NCBI GenBank assembly: GCA_044224605.1
Contig: JBGAKC010000005.1
Span: 62,001 to 126,000 of the forward strand
Origin: UBA7672 sp044224605
GTDB taxonomy: Bacteria > Pseudomonadota > Alphaproteobacteria > Caulobacterales > Hyphomonadaceae
DNA length: 64,000 nt
Direction of reading: 5' to 3'
Below the pieces are notes generated by a model. That model saw only the letters and a list, made by a program, of their open reading frames with translations, was not told the origin of the DNA and ran no database searches. Of the stretch, positions 8,161-17,870 are shown piece by piece (the first letter of the stretch is position 1; every line of letters begins with the position of its first letter). Position numbers and translations under genes: made by a program.

Positions 8161-8215
8161 CGGCGGCCCAAAGTCAAGGCCGCCGCCCGAAAGCCCCCAA
8201 AACCGGCCTTTTGGG
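8161..8215 (-). terminator. Tandem hairpins after the TonB receptor gene
   Basis: Two perfect stems lie directly after the receptor stop: CCCAAAA (8196-8202) with TTTTGGG (8209-8215), and CGGCGGCC (8161-8168) with GGCCGCCG (8178-8185). Neither has a long T tract, so termination may be weak or Rho-assisted. Confidence 0.45.
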
Positions 8216-8216
8216 C

Positions 8217-10679
8217 CTATTCGAACAGGTACCGGAACCGGATCCCGAAGGTCAGCGGCGCGCCCACATTGGTGTAGAACGAGCGGACATTCGCGCCGTC
8301 GACGGTCTGGTTGAACCGGGCCGTCGAGCGGGCGCCCGTCTCCACATACTCGTCGAACAGGTTCTTCACGAAGCCGGTCACCGCCCATGGGCCCGCATCA
8401 TAGGTGATCGAGGCGTTGGCGATGCCATAGCCGTCCAGCGTCAAGCTGCCGCCCCTGCCGCCCGTCCGGGTCAGGACGTCGTCCTGATAATAATACCCGA
8501 ACCGGTAGGTCAGCATCGCATCGCCCACCGGCTGTTCGTAGTCAGCGGACACGCTGAACTGGTTCTCGGGCGAGCCCGGCAAGCGGTCGCCCTTGAGCCC
8601 GTCCTCGAACACCGTGCCGAAGCCCGGCGGCGAGATCGTGGTGATCAGCGAGGGGACGTCTTCCGTTAGCTCGGCGCGCGAATAGCTGTAACTGCCGCGC
8701 AGCCGCAGAGCATCACTCGCCTGCCAGTCCGCTGACAATTCAACGCCTTTGGACTCGGCGCCCTTGGCGTTGATCGTGATCGGGATCGCGGCGTTGACCG
8801 TCGCCGACGACACCTGCGGATCCTTCCAGTCGATGTAGAAAGCGGCGCCGTTGAAGATGAGGTCGCCGTTCATCAGCTCCGACTTGAAGCCGATCTCGTA
8901 GTTCGTCGTCTGGTCGGGGCCGTACTGCAGCTCGTCAAACTGCGCGACATCACCCGGATTGGGGCCATACTGCTGGCCCGGCGCCAGCGCGCACGAGCCC
9001 TGCGGCGACATCGGATTGTAGGCCGGGCACGGCGCGAGGCCATTCGAGTTGCCGATCCGGTAGCCTTCGCTGACCGTCGCATAGACCATCAGGTCGGGCG
9101 ACACCTTGTAGGAGGTGTTGAACTTATAGAGGAAACCATCATCGGACTGTCCGGCATCCGTCAGATCCAGGACGACGGCCGTGTTGGGCGTGCGCCCGAA
9201 GTAAGTCTCGATCAGCGGGAAGTCCTGGTCGCTCGCCGTGCGGAAGGTGTAGTCGAAGTTTCGCGCGCCAAGCGTCACCTGCCAGGCATCGGTGATGTCA
9301 TAGCTGACCTCGCCGAAGAACGCTTTCTCGATCAGGTGCGTGTTGTCGAGCGAATAGTATTCCAGCGCATCCGGGCGGAAGCCCGGCCCCGTCCCGCCAT
9401 TGAGGAACGCGCTATAGCCCGGCGTGAACTCCTGGCTGACGCCATAGGTGTAGCGGTGGTTGTAGAACGCCCCCACGATCCACTGGAGCGGGCCCGGCGT
9501 GGCCGAGACGAGCCGGATTTCCTGGTTCACGAACTCGTCCTCCGCGTCCTCGCGCGTATAGGCCGCGAATTCCGGGAAGGCCTCGTAGGAGTATTCCAGC
9601 GTGATCAGCAGGTCGGTCTGGTCGCGCTGGCCGTGCTCCTCGTAACGGCCGTAACCGGTGGCCGAGGTCAGCTCCGCGAAACCGAGGTCCGCCGTCACTT
9701 CCAGCGCCAGCAGCTCCTGCTTGCGGTCGTTCGGCTCCAGAACGCGCTGGCCGGCTTCATATTCGCCCGCAGGCACGGTTGAGCGCTTGCTCGAGATCGT
9801 GCGGCCTTCGACAGCCTGATCCTGATAGTAATAAGTCAGCGTGCCGTCGAGCCATTCCAGCGGCGTCCAGCGCAGCGCGATGCGGCCGTAGGTCATGTCC
9901 TGGCCGTTTGCGTCCTCGACCGGCGAGAAGTTCGCCGCCCGCGCCGCCGGATCGGAGAAGTTGGGATCCGGTTCGGATACGCCGATGTTTTTCACCACGA
10001 ACGGATAGTCGATGAACCCGCTGTCGCTCAGATAGCCAAGCGAGCCGCGCAGGGCGAGGGTGTCGGTCAGCGTCTTGTTGAAGGTGAAGCCGACATCATA
10101 GCTGGGATCGCTCGCCTCCGAATATCCATAGACTTCCGATCGCAGCTCGAGCGTGTCGCCGCTGAAGTCCGGCTTCTTCGGAATGTAGCGGATGGCCCCG
10201 CCCAGCGTGCCCGCGCCATAGAGCGTGCCCTGCGGCCCCAGCAGCACCTCGACCCGCTCGAGGTCCTGCAGTTTCAGGTCCACATAGACGGGAATCTCGC
10301 CAACATAGGTTGCAACCGTTCCCCCGCCGTCGCTGACGCCTTCCTCGCCCCCGATGGGGTCGGCGTTGAGACCGCGCGCGATGATCGGGTTGCCGGCGCG
10401 CGGGCCCTGGTCGACTGCGTTGATGCCGGGCACCAGCGCCAGCACGTCGGAAAGCTCGGTCGCCCCCTGCTCCTCGAGCTCCGCCGCGCCCACGGCTGAG
10501 ATGTTGATCGGCGTGTCCTGGACGCTTTCATCACGCCGCGTCGCGGTGACGATGACAACGTCCCGCTTTTCCTCCGCCGCAGGCTGTGTCTGTGCAACGG
10601 CCACGCTGAAACACTGGAGCGATGCGAAAGAGACGATGATTGCGCTGGACGACGCCATCAGTCTGCGTTTGCTGTTCAT
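8217..10679 (-). CDS. TonB-dependent outer-membrane receptor
   Basis: An 820-residue outer-membrane transporter. ATG 10679 starts a signal peptide ending near VAVAQ. A TonB-box-like stretch follows (RDVVIVTATRRDE), then the plug domain (LSDVLALVPGINAVD; ERVEVLLGPQGTLYGAGTLGGAIRY) and a long 22-strand barrel ending in an aromatic residue pair (FRYLFE). The substrate is not evident; the plug resembles receptors of the CirA/FyuA-like class often used for siderophores or oligosaccharides. It is divergent from a TPR-sulfotransferase gene. The frame extends to 10748 without a ribosome site, so the signal-peptide start was chosen. Confidence 0.93.
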   Translation of the reverse strand: MNSKRRLMASSSAIIVSFASLQCFSVAVAQTQPAAEEKRDVVIVTATRRDESVQDTPINISAVGAAELEEQGATELSDVLALVPGINAVDQGPRAGNPIIARGLNADPIGGEEGVSDGGGTVATYVGEIPVYVDLKLQDLERVEVLLGPQGTLYGAGTLGGAIRYIPKKPDFSGDTLELRSEVYGYSEASDPSYDVGFTFNKTLTDTLALRGSLGYLSDSGFIDYPFVVKNIGVSEPDPNFSDPAARAANFSPVEDANGQDMTYGRIALRWTPLEWLDGTLTYYYQDQAVEGRTISSKRSTVPAGEYEAGQRVLEPNDRKQELLALEVTADLGFAELTSATGYGRYEEHGQRDQTDLLITLEYSYEAFPEFAAYTREDAEDEFVNQEIRLVSATPGPLQWIVGAFYNHRYTYGVSQEFTPGYSAFLNGGTGPGFRPDALEYYSLDNTHLIEKAFFGEVSYDITDAWQVTLGARNFDYTFRTASDQDFPLIETYFGRTPNTAVVLDLTDAGQSDDGFLYKFNTSYKVSPDLMVYATVSEGYRIGNSNGLAPCPAYNPMSPQGSCALAPGQQYGPNPGDVAQFDELQYGPDQTTNYEIGFKSELMNGDLIFNGAAFYIDWKDPQVSSATVNAAIPITINAKGAESKGVELSADWQASDALRLRGSYSYSRAELTEDVPSLITTISPPGFGTVFEDGLKGDRLPGSPENQFSVSADYEQPVGDAMLTYRFGYYYQDDVLTRTGGRGGSLTLDGYGIANASITYDAGPWAVTGFVKNLFDEYVETGARSTARFNQTVDGANVRSFYTNVGAPLTFGIRFRYLFE

Positions 10680-10795
10680 GGAAATACTTACCCTTCCGGC
10701 TTTCACGGTTCCGACCTTGCAGCGATCAGGCGGGGAGGAGCCTTGCACGACAACCCCTTGCCCACGCGGGCGTGGCTTTTATGGCCGAATGATAC

Positions 10796-12415
10796 ATGTT
10801 GAATCACGATATGCCCAATAGCCCGCCACCGGCGCCTGAAGATGCCTCGCGCATGCTTGCCGTTACGGCAGAGCATATCGAGGCAGGCCGTTACGAAGCC
10901 GCGCATGGGTTGTGCCTGGAAGTCCTCAAGGCAGACCCGAAATCCGGCGAAGCCTTCATGCTGCTCGGCGTGATCGCGGCAGATCATGCCAATCACACCC
11001 GGGCGATTGACCTATACGACAGGGCAGCCGGGCTTGTGCAACGGCCGGCGCGAGCGCTCGCGCTCAAGGCCCGCAGCCTGATCGCCCTCAACCGCCGCGC
11101 CGACGCCCTCGCCTCAGCGGAGGCATCCGCAGCGCTCGACCCGCCCGACGCCTTCACGCTCGACACGCTTGGCGTCGTGTTCAGCCGCGCCGGCCTGCAC
11201 GAACGCGCAACGCCCTTCTACCAGCGCGCCACTGCGCTGCAGGGAACCGCCGGCCAGTTCTACAATCTCGGCGCATCCCTCCAGTTTCTCGGCCGCTTCG
11301 AGGAGGCCCGCGCCGCCTATCGCGCCTGCCTCCAGCACGCACCGCATCATCCCCGCGCCTGGTCGAGCCTCACGCAGATCACGCGCGCCACGGCAGCCAA
11401 CAATGACATCCCCGCACTCGAAGCCGCGTTCGAGGCGCGCAAGGCGGATGCGGACGACGTCCTCAATCTCGGCCACGCGCTCGCCAAGGCGCACGAGGAC
11501 CTCGACAATCCGGCGGAAGCGATGCGCTGGCTCGCCAACGCGAAGGCCAGCAAGCTGGCCGCCCAGCCCTATGATCCCGCTTTCGACGACCGCCTGTTCG
11601 CCGCGGCAGAGCGATCGGCTTCCGTTGGTCCTGCGGACGGCTATCGCGGCGCCCAGCCGATCTTCATCGTCGGCATGCCGCGCACCGGCACCACCCTTGC
11701 CGACCGGATCCTGTCGAGCCACAGCGCCATCGCATCGGCCGGCGAACTCACCGACTTCGCGCTTCAGATGAAACGCATGACGGGGACGCGCTCCGCCTAT
11801 GTACTGGATGACGAAACGCTCGATGCCGCTGTCGGCCTCGATCCCGCGAAGCTCGGCGAGGCCTATGTCGCATCGGTCCGCAACACGCTGGGCCTGACCG
11901 GGCGCTTCATCGACAAGATGCCGCTCAACGTCTTCCTGTCGGCGCACATCCTCCGCGCCCTGCCCGAGGCGCGCGTCATCTGCCTGCGCCGCCATCCGGC
12001 CGATACCGTCCTCGCCAACTACCGCCAGCTGTTTGCGACAAGCTTCAGCTATTACGCCTACGCAAACAGCCTCGAGACGACCGCGAGCTATTATGTCCGG
12101 TTCGATCGCCTCGTCCGCCGATTCGCCCAATCGCTTCCGCCCGACCGTTTCCTCGAACTGTCATACGAATCCATCGTCACCGACTTCGAGCCGACGGTAC
12201 GCCGCCTGCTCGACTTCTGCGGCCTGCCCTTCGAGGATTCCTGTCTCAGTTTTCATGAGAACGCGGCGCCGGTCGCTACGGCAAGCGCAGCTCAGGTACG
12301 CCAGCCGCTCTATCGCTCCGCCCTCAATCGCTGGAAGCGCTACCGTCCTGGCATCGATCCGGCGCTGAAAGTGCTAGCCGACGCCGGCTGCCTTCCGCTG
12401 GAGGTGCTGTCCTGA
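10796..12415 (+). CDS. TPR-repeat sulfotransferase-family protein
   Basis: A 539-residue protein with about six tetratricopeptide repeats (residues 20-250), then a sulfotransferase domain. The PAPS 5'-phosphosulfate loop reads IVGMPRTGTTL at about 291-301, with later motifs ICLRRHPADTVLANY and LSYESIVTDF. Such proteins would transfer sulfate from PAPS to an unknown acceptor, but bacterial members are poorly characterised. It is divergent from the TonB receptor gene, an arrangement that hints at a linked role. ATG 10796 has no clear ribosome site; an ATG at 10811 is an alternative. Confidence 0.87.
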   Translation: MLNHDMPNSPPPAPEDASRMLAVTAEHIEAGRYEAAHGLCLEVLKADPKSGEAFMLLGVIAADHANHTRAIDLYDRAAGLVQRPARALALKARSLIALNRRADALASAEASAALDPPDAFTLDTLGVVFSRAGLHERATPFYQRATALQGTAGQFYNLGASLQFLGRFEEARAAYRACLQHAPHHPRAWSSLTQITRATAANNDIPALEAAFEARKADADDVLNLGHALAKAHEDLDNPAEAMRWLANAKASKLAAQPYDPAFDDRLFAAAERSASVGPADGYRGAQPIFIVGMPRTGTTLADRILSSHSAIASAGELTDFALQMKRMTGTRSAYVLDDETLDAAVGLDPAKLGEAYVASVRNTLGLTGRFIDKMPLNVFLSAHILRALPEARVICLRRHPADTVLANYRQLFATSFSYYAYANSLETTASYYVRFDRLVRRFAQSLPPDRFLELSYESIVTDFEPTVRRLLDFCGLPFEDSCLSFHENAAPVATASAAQVRQPLYRSALNRWKRYRPGIDPALKVLADAGCLPLEVLS

Positions 12416-12534
12416 CGGCAAACGATCGGGTTTCTGACAGGAGACTGCGGCGCGACGTCTGTTCCCCTTGAAAACTGTCGCCAACTCACAAATGTGGGCG
12501 CCTTGGTCGGCCGGGACGGCCGGAGGAGCGCCGG

Positions 12535-13251
12535 GTGCCGATGGAATTGTTTACGGTTGAAGCCGTCCAGGCGTTCTTGACCGTCGTCATGATCGACCTC
12601 GTCCTCGCCGGCGACAATGCCGTCGTCATCGGGCTGGCGGCGGCTGGCCTCCCGAAGGAACAGCGCGGCAAGGCGATCATCATCGGCGTCCTCGCCGCCA
12701 CTGTCCTGCGCATCCTCTTTGCGCTGGTCGCCACGCAACTCCTCGCCATCATCGGCCTGCTGTTCGCCGGCGGCGTCCTGCTGCTCTGGGTGTGCTGGAA
12801 GATGTGGCGCGAGCTGAGTACGCCTCACTCTCACGATACCGAGGCGATCGAAGGCCGGGACATCGATGGCGACGGCAAGATCGCCGGCAATCCCATCGCC
12901 AAGAAGTCACTTGGACAGGCCGTCATCCAGATTGTCATCGCTGACGTCTCGATGTCGCTCGACAACGTGCTGGCTGTCGCCGGCGCCGCGCACGAGCATC
13001 CGTGGATCCTTGTCTTCGGTCTGGCGCTGTCGGTCATCCTGATGGGCGTGGCCGCGACCTTCATCGCGCGTCTGCTCTCGAAGCACCGCTGGATCGCCTA
13101 TATCGGCCTGCTGATCATCCTCTACGTGTCCCTGCACATGATGTGGGACGGCGGTTGGCAGATCCACGACTGCAACCCGCTCTGGTTCGGTCAAACCGAA
13201 ATCGGCCCGCACTGCACGATCAATCCCGCCGCCGAGGCCGCCGCCCACTGA
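12535..13251 (+). CDS. TerC-family integral membrane protein
   Basis: A 238-residue membrane protein with about seven segments and the two TerC signature motifs, DLVLAGDNAVVIG near the N-terminus and DVSMSLDNVLAV in the second half. These paired aspartates are typical of TerC/YjbE proteins linked to metal ion (manganese or calcium) efflux or metalation of exported proteins. The loop between the halves is rich in His, Asp and Glu. GTG 12535 lies 6 bp after AGGAG and fits better than ATG 12541. Its stop lies one base from the stop of the convergent TonB receptor gene. Confidence 0.9.
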   Translation: MPMELFTVEAVQAFLTVVMIDLVLAGDNAVVIGLAAAGLPKEQRGKAIIIGVLAATVLRILFALVATQLLAIIGLLFAGGVLLLWVCWKMWRELSTPHSHDTEAIEGRDIDGDGKIAGNPIAKKSLGQAVIQIVIADVSMSLDNVLAVAGAAHEHPWILVFGLALSVILMGVAATFIARLLSKHRWIAYIGLLIILYVSLHMMWDGGWQIHDCNPLWFGQTEIGPHCTINPAAEAAAH

Positions 13252-13252
13252 T

Positions 13253-15406
13253 CTAGAAGGTTCCCGAAACGAACAGCCGCACGATCGGGCCGAACGTCCG
13301 GTGACGTTCCTCCGTAAAGTCGAGCGGGTTGGTGCGCAGGCGCGGCGAGTTGGGGTCGTTGAGGTCGGTCGGCAGGAAGACTTCACGCCTGGAGTTCTCC
13401 GACGTGTCGTTGAAGTTCACGACCTGCAGCCGGACCTTCATCCCGAACACATCCTTGTTCTCGATGTGGAAGAAGTTGATCGACGGCGCGGCCCAGTTAC
13501 GGCTGACCTGGTCAAGGCGGTAGCCCGGATATTGCTGGTTTTCCTCGACCCCGCCGACGATCGTCCAGGTAGTGTCGGGAATGTCCCAGCGCAGCGCCAT
13601 GTTGCCGCCGAGCTTGCCGTCATAACTGATCTCGCGCGGGATGCCGGTCAGCGGATCGTCCACTTCGCTGTCGTTGTAGCGCCAGTTGAAGCTGAACTGC
13701 AGGCCCTTGGCGCCGATCGGATCGAAGTTGATCGTACCCGAGCCGGTCACCGACCAGGCTGTCGCCTCGCCGATATTGCCGACGCCGCTCAGCGGCGGCA
13801 GGGGTGCTGGCCGGATGATCAGCTTCTGGTCGACGACGTCCTCGATCAACCGGTAGTCGGCCGCCAGCTTGACCGCGCCCCAGTCGCCAAGCTTCTGGTT
13901 GATCTCCGTCGTCAGAATCCATGACTGCTGCGGCACCAGATCGACGTTACCGCCGGAGGACGCGTTGTTCTGGAGGTCGACTGACGACAGGAAGTCGCCG
14001 AAGCGGAGCTGTCCCACCTTGCGTTCCGCCTTCACGCTGGCGTCGAAGTTGTTGTCAGGTTTCCAGGCCAGCGAGACGAAGCCCTTCGGACGCACGAACT
14101 CGCGCGTGAGCCCGCCCGCGCCCTCCTGCGCCAACTCGGAAAATTCGGCGCCGAGCGAGCCTTGCATGCTCCATGCGTCGCCGAACTTCCGGCTGTAGGA
14201 GACGTTCGTTTCTGCGCGCCGTTCCTCAACGCGCGCCGTGCCTTCCGGCAGGGCGACAAGCGGATAGCTGCCGTCCGGCTCACGATCCGCATACTCCGTC
14301 ACCACGTCGAGGAAGTTGAACGCCGCCTCCGCCGCGATCTGGATGTCGCCGTCGAGGCCGCGGAAGCCATACTCCCCGCGTGCGATGGTCTCGCCCTGCT
14401 GGGAGTGCTCGATCACGCGCGCGCCGCCCTGCGCGGCGCCCGCGCTGCTGTAGCTTTCGACAGTGACGAGATCGTCCCCGTCCTCATACCGCTCGAGCGC
14501 GATCAGCTTGAGCCGTCCTGGCCCCAGATCGAACTCGTAATCCGCCCCGATCTCGCCGCCTAGTTCATCTTCGCCGATGAAACTGTAGCGATCCTGAGGA
14601 GCGCCGTTCAACGGATTGCGATGCGACGTTTCGCGGCCGACGAAATTGAACGAGCGCAGCGACAGGTTCATGTTGGCGACAGCGCCGTCGACCGCCTCAT
14701 AGGTCACGGTGGCGTTGAGATCCGGCTCCTGGCCGTTGCCCCGGAAATCCTCGCGCCGCTGGTCGACCAGCTGGCCGCTTCCGTTTGTGATCCAGGCCAG
14801 GCCGTCATTGCCGTTGTGGAACTCGAATGTGTTGAGCGCCGCGGACCATGACCAGCCGCCCTCCGTCCTGCCGTTGGCCGACACCGAGGCGCGCCCGAAG
14901 GACGGTTTCATGTTCTCGCGCAGCTCGGTGACCTGCGACCAGTTCCCGCTGAGCGCGTCAACCTTCGCGACGACGTTGGCGACCTGGCCTGACAGCCCAG
15001 GTATGTTCAGCGTCGCGCCGTCGACGATCTCGATGCGCACGACGCTCTCTGCCGTGATGCGCCCGAGCGATGCCGCGGCGTCGTTCGACTTGCCCGACAC
15101 GCGCCGACCGTTGATCAGCACGTTCTGGCGCGCCTGCCCGAAGCCGCGCTCATTGCTGCTCGATGTGATCTCGAAGCCAGGGATGTTGGCAACCATGTCC
15201 ATCGCGGTCTTCGGCGCAAAGCGCGCGAAGTAGGCCGGATCGTAGATCTGTACCTGGGACGACGTCTGCCGGGGCTGAGGCTGGGGAGGAGATTGTTCCT
15301 GCGCGAAGACCGGCGCCGCAGCGCTCAACACCGTCAAGCCGCTTGCAAGACAGGCCAAGGGCGATCGCCCGCCGCCATGGCGGGCGCCTACCTGCATTGT
15401 TGGCAT
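13253..15406 (-). CDS. TonB-dependent receptor-like outer-membrane protein
   Basis: A 717-residue outer-membrane protein with a signal peptide ending VFAQE. A plug domain follows (AMDMVANIPGFEIT; RQNVLINGRRVSGKS; VVRIEIVDGATLNIPGLSGQVANVV), then a beta-barrel rich in alternating aromatic and polar residues, ending VRLFVSGTF. No standard TonB box is obvious. The plug most resembles receptors with the short GRR-type TonB plug seen in hyphomonads. Substrate unknown. It lies downstream of the M56-ankyrin gene on the same strand, with 94 bp between, so partial co-transcription is possible. Confidence 0.82.
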   Translation of the reverse strand: MPTMQVGARHGGGRSPLACLASGLTVLSAAAPVFAQEQSPPQPQPRQTSSQVQIYDPAYFARFAPKTAMDMVANIPGFEITSSSNERGFGQARQNVLINGRRVSGKSNDAAASLGRITAESVVRIEIVDGATLNIPGLSGQVANVVAKVDALSGNWSQVTELRENMKPSFGRASVSANGRTEGGWSWSAALNTFEFHNGNDGLAWITNGSGQLVDQRREDFRGNGQEPDLNATVTYEAVDGAVANMNLSLRSFNFVGRETSHRNPLNGAPQDRYSFIGEDELGGEIGADYEFDLGPGRLKLIALERYEDGDDLVTVESYSSAGAAQGGARVIEHSQQGETIARGEYGFRGLDGDIQIAAEAAFNFLDVVTEYADREPDGSYPLVALPEGTARVEERRAETNVSYSRKFGDAWSMQGSLGAEFSELAQEGAGGLTREFVRPKGFVSLAWKPDNNFDASVKAERKVGQLRFGDFLSSVDLQNNASSGGNVDLVPQQSWILTTEINQKLGDWGAVKLAADYRLIEDVVDQKLIIRPAPLPPLSGVGNIGEATAWSVTGSGTINFDPIGAKGLQFSFNWRYNDSEVDDPLTGIPREISYDGKLGGNMALRWDIPDTTWTIVGGVEENQQYPGYRLDQVSRNWAAPSINFFHIENKDVFGMKVRLQVVNFNDTSENSRREVFLPTDLNDPNSPRLRTNPLDFTEERHRTFGPIVRLFVSGTF

Positions 15407-15500
15407 GTTCGTCCCCTGACCTCGCGGTCCTCGTGAAGCGCCGAGCCGAAGCCTGCGCCTGCGCCTGTCCTGCAGTCCCTAAACCTACAGAGCGCCGCCT

Positions 15501-17870
15501 CTATTTCTGAGGCTTCGCACCCTTGGACCGAAGGTAGATTGCGACTTCGTCATTTCCATGGCGCTCGGCCATCTTCAGGGCGGACTGGCCGCCCGCGGTA
15601 ACCGCAACCCTGTTCACATCTGCGCCATGCTCGACCAGCAACCTTGTCATGGCGAGGTCGCCGTCCTTCGCGGCCGCGACCAGCGGCAGATCATAACCAG
15701 GCACGTTGGCGTTCAAGTCTGCGCCATGATTGATGAGCAGTTGGGCCACTGGCAGGGCGCTGTTCGCTGCAGCGACGCTGAGCGGCGTGCCCGCGCCGGG
15801 GAAGCCGGCGTTGACGTCAGCGCCGGCGCTGATCAGCGCCCGCGCCACGTCCGTGCAGTTCTCAGCCGCCGCAGCCATCAGCGGCGATCCACGACCCGGC
15901 ACAACCTTGTTCACCAGGTCCTTCTTCGCAGCGATCAGCTCGTTCACCTTCGCCGTGTCGCAATCGTCGGCGGCGTCGAACAGCTCATTGTCCGGCATGC
16001 CGAGCTGAAGGTTGCCGAGATTGATCCCGGCCTTGCGCAGGCTGTCCATCACGTTGTTGTCGAAGTCGAAGTGGAAGGACTGGCCACTGGCCTTGAAGTC
16101 ACCCCGCGCGCGGGCCGCGTCGATCTCGGCGCGGGCAGCCGCCAGCGCTTCACGCGCCACGGCCAGCGCCTCCGTCTTGTTGGCCATCGCGGCGGCGATC
16201 TCCTCACGGTGAGCCGCAATCTCGACGCGCGCTTCTTCCATCGCTGCGCGGATCTCCGCCTGCAGCTCCGGCCCGAGCTTCTGCTTCAGCTCGTCGCGAG
16301 CCTCCTGCAGCGCCCGGCGCAGCTCGTCGCGATCGACATCGCCAAGGTTCTGCCAGCCATCGACTGTATCCGGATCAATCCCGGCTTCTTCAAGCGACTG
16401 GCGCACTTCATCCATGATCGCCGGCATCTGGCTCAGCACTTCCTGACTGACCGCCGCGGAGATGTCGACGCCGAGCGCAGACATCTCGGCAGAAAGGCCC
16501 GCAAGCTCCTGCCGCAGTTCTGGCGACAGGTCGGCCAAGGCCAGGTTGATCTCGGGGCCGATGGATTCCATCAGCTTGCTGATCTCTTCGCCAAGGCCCG
16601 CGAAGTCTCTGCCGTCCCATTGGAAGTCGTAGTCGCGATCGTGGTTCGGCTTGCCATCGAGCTGCGGCTCGGCTTGCGCCTCATCGCGCGCCTTCGGCGA
16701 GTTGAGGTCGATCGCCTTTTCCTTGCTCGCCTCGGGCGGTTGCGCCCAGGCGGTGAAGCGCGGCGTCACCATCGCGGCCACCGCAATGGCGGCTGCAAGA
16801 CCCGCGAACGCGAGACGGCCGGCATATTTCGACGGATGACCGCCGCTCCTGGCGATCTCGATCAGGCGCTTGATGCGGCGACCAACCTGCGAGCGCGGAC
16901 CGATGGCGCCGACGGCCAGCTTCGGCGCGCGCGCCCACAGCTGGTTCTCGGCTTGGCTGGTCAGCGAGCGGGCGAAGGCCTTGGCGTCACCCGTCCGGTC
17001 GACGGCGGATTCATCGCACGCCACTTCGCGCTCTTCATCGATGCGGCGGCTGATCCAGTGGAGCGCCGGGCTCCACCACAGCAGCGCCAGCACAATGCGT
17101 TGGCCAAGCGCCGCCAGCATGTCGCGGCGTTCGATGTGGGCGTGCTCGTGCTCGAGCAGCGCAGCCATGCCAGGCGATGCGAGCGCGATCGATTCGGGCA
17201 GCACGATGCTCGGGCGGAACAGGCCGGCCGCCATCGGTCCCGGCGCTTCCGGGCTTACGACGACGCGCACGCCCTTCATGCGCGCCTTCAGTGCATCCGG
17301 CAGGTTCGCCGGTTTCGCGCGCGCCACCAGCCGCTCAACGGCGATGAGGTCGCGGACCGTGCGCGCCAGCAGGACCAGCGCGCCCGCCAGCCAGATGGCC
17401 ATCAGTGGCGTGGTCATGTCGGGGAGCTTGATCTCGGGCAGCGTGAACAGCGGCGCAGGCGCTTGCCCGATCGTGCGCGCTACTGGCGCAACCGGCGCGG
17501 CGGCCGACGTGGGAACAGCAGGCGCAGCCACCGGCGTATCGCCGAACACCACATCCTGCAGCAGCGGGGAGACCGGGGCGACAGGCGCAACCGGCGCTGC
17601 GACTTCCGTCACCACCGGCGCATGCTTGCCGGCCAGCGCCACTGGCGCATCGAGCTGTTTCAGCAGCGCGGACACGATCGTCTCGCCGGGAATAAACGCC
17701 GCCAGCGGCAGGGCGAGCGCGGCGACAAACGCAGCGGCGCTCAGGCCATAGCGCGTCGAGCCGCGCATCTTCCTGCCCGCGATGAGCACGCCGGCCAGAA
17801 CGGCCGCGAGGGCCACGCTCTGCCAGATGTGCCCGAAGATCATTGTCTGCGGCAGGCTCACATCACTCAT
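15501..17870 (-). CDS. M56 (BlaR1-like) membrane metallopeptidase with C-terminal ankyrin repeats
   Basis: A 789-residue membrane protein. N-terminal membrane segments (about 15-32 and 41-60) are followed by an Ala/Pro/Val-rich linker (80-140), a third segment (153-170), and the M56 zinc-peptidase core with HEHAH at 241-245 and a second motif EEREVACDES (about 279-288). After another segment (about 350-370) comes a long helical, probably coiled-coil region rich in Ala, Glu and Arg (about 430-600). Residues 630-789 hold four ankyrin repeats (LISAGADVNAG, LLINHGADLNAN, LLVEHGADVNRV). No penicillin-binding sensor domain is present. Its start overlaps the blaI stop by 8 bp, so the two are translationally coupled. 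Confidence 0.88.
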   Translation of the reverse strand: MSDVSLPQTMIFGHIWQSVALAAVLAGVLIAGRKMRGSTRYGLSAAAFVAALALPLAAFIPGETIVSALLKQLDAPVALAGKHAPVVTEVAAPVAPVAPVSPLLQDVVFGDTPVAAPAVPTSAAAPVAPVARTIGQAPAPLFTLPEIKLPDMTTPLMAIWLAGALVLLARTVRDLIAVERLVARAKPANLPDALKARMKGVRVVVSPEAPGPMAAGLFRPSIVLPESIALASPGMAALLEHEHAHIERRDMLAALGQRIVLALLWWSPALHWISRRIDEEREVACDESAVDRTGDAKAFARSLTSQAENQLWARAPKLAVGAIGPRSQVGRRIKRLIEIARSGGHPSKYAGRLAFAGLAAAIAVAAMVTPRFTAWAQPPEASKEKAIDLNSPKARDEAQAEPQLDGKPNHDRDYDFQWDGRDFAGLGEEISKLMESIGPEINLALADLSPELRQELAGLSAEMSALGVDISAAVSQEVLSQMPAIMDEVRQSLEEAGIDPDTVDGWQNLGDVDRDELRRALQEARDELKQKLGPELQAEIRAAMEEARVEIAAHREEIAAAMANKTEALAVAREALAAARAEIDAARARGDFKASGQSFHFDFDNNVMDSLRKAGINLGNLQLGMPDNELFDAADDCDTAKVNELIAAKKDLVNKVVPGRGSPLMAAAAENCTDVARALISAGADVNAGFPGAGTPLSVAAANSALPVAQLLINHGADLNANVPGYDLPLVAAAKDGDLAMTRLLVEHGADVNRVAVTAGGQSALKMAERHGNDEVAIYLRSKGAKPQK

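Noticed and set aside
12416..12534. A yybP-ykoY manganese riboswitch upstream of the TerC-type gene
   Set aside because: TerC genes often carry this riboswitch, but I could not find its conserved core in these 119 bases; a covariance model search would be needed.
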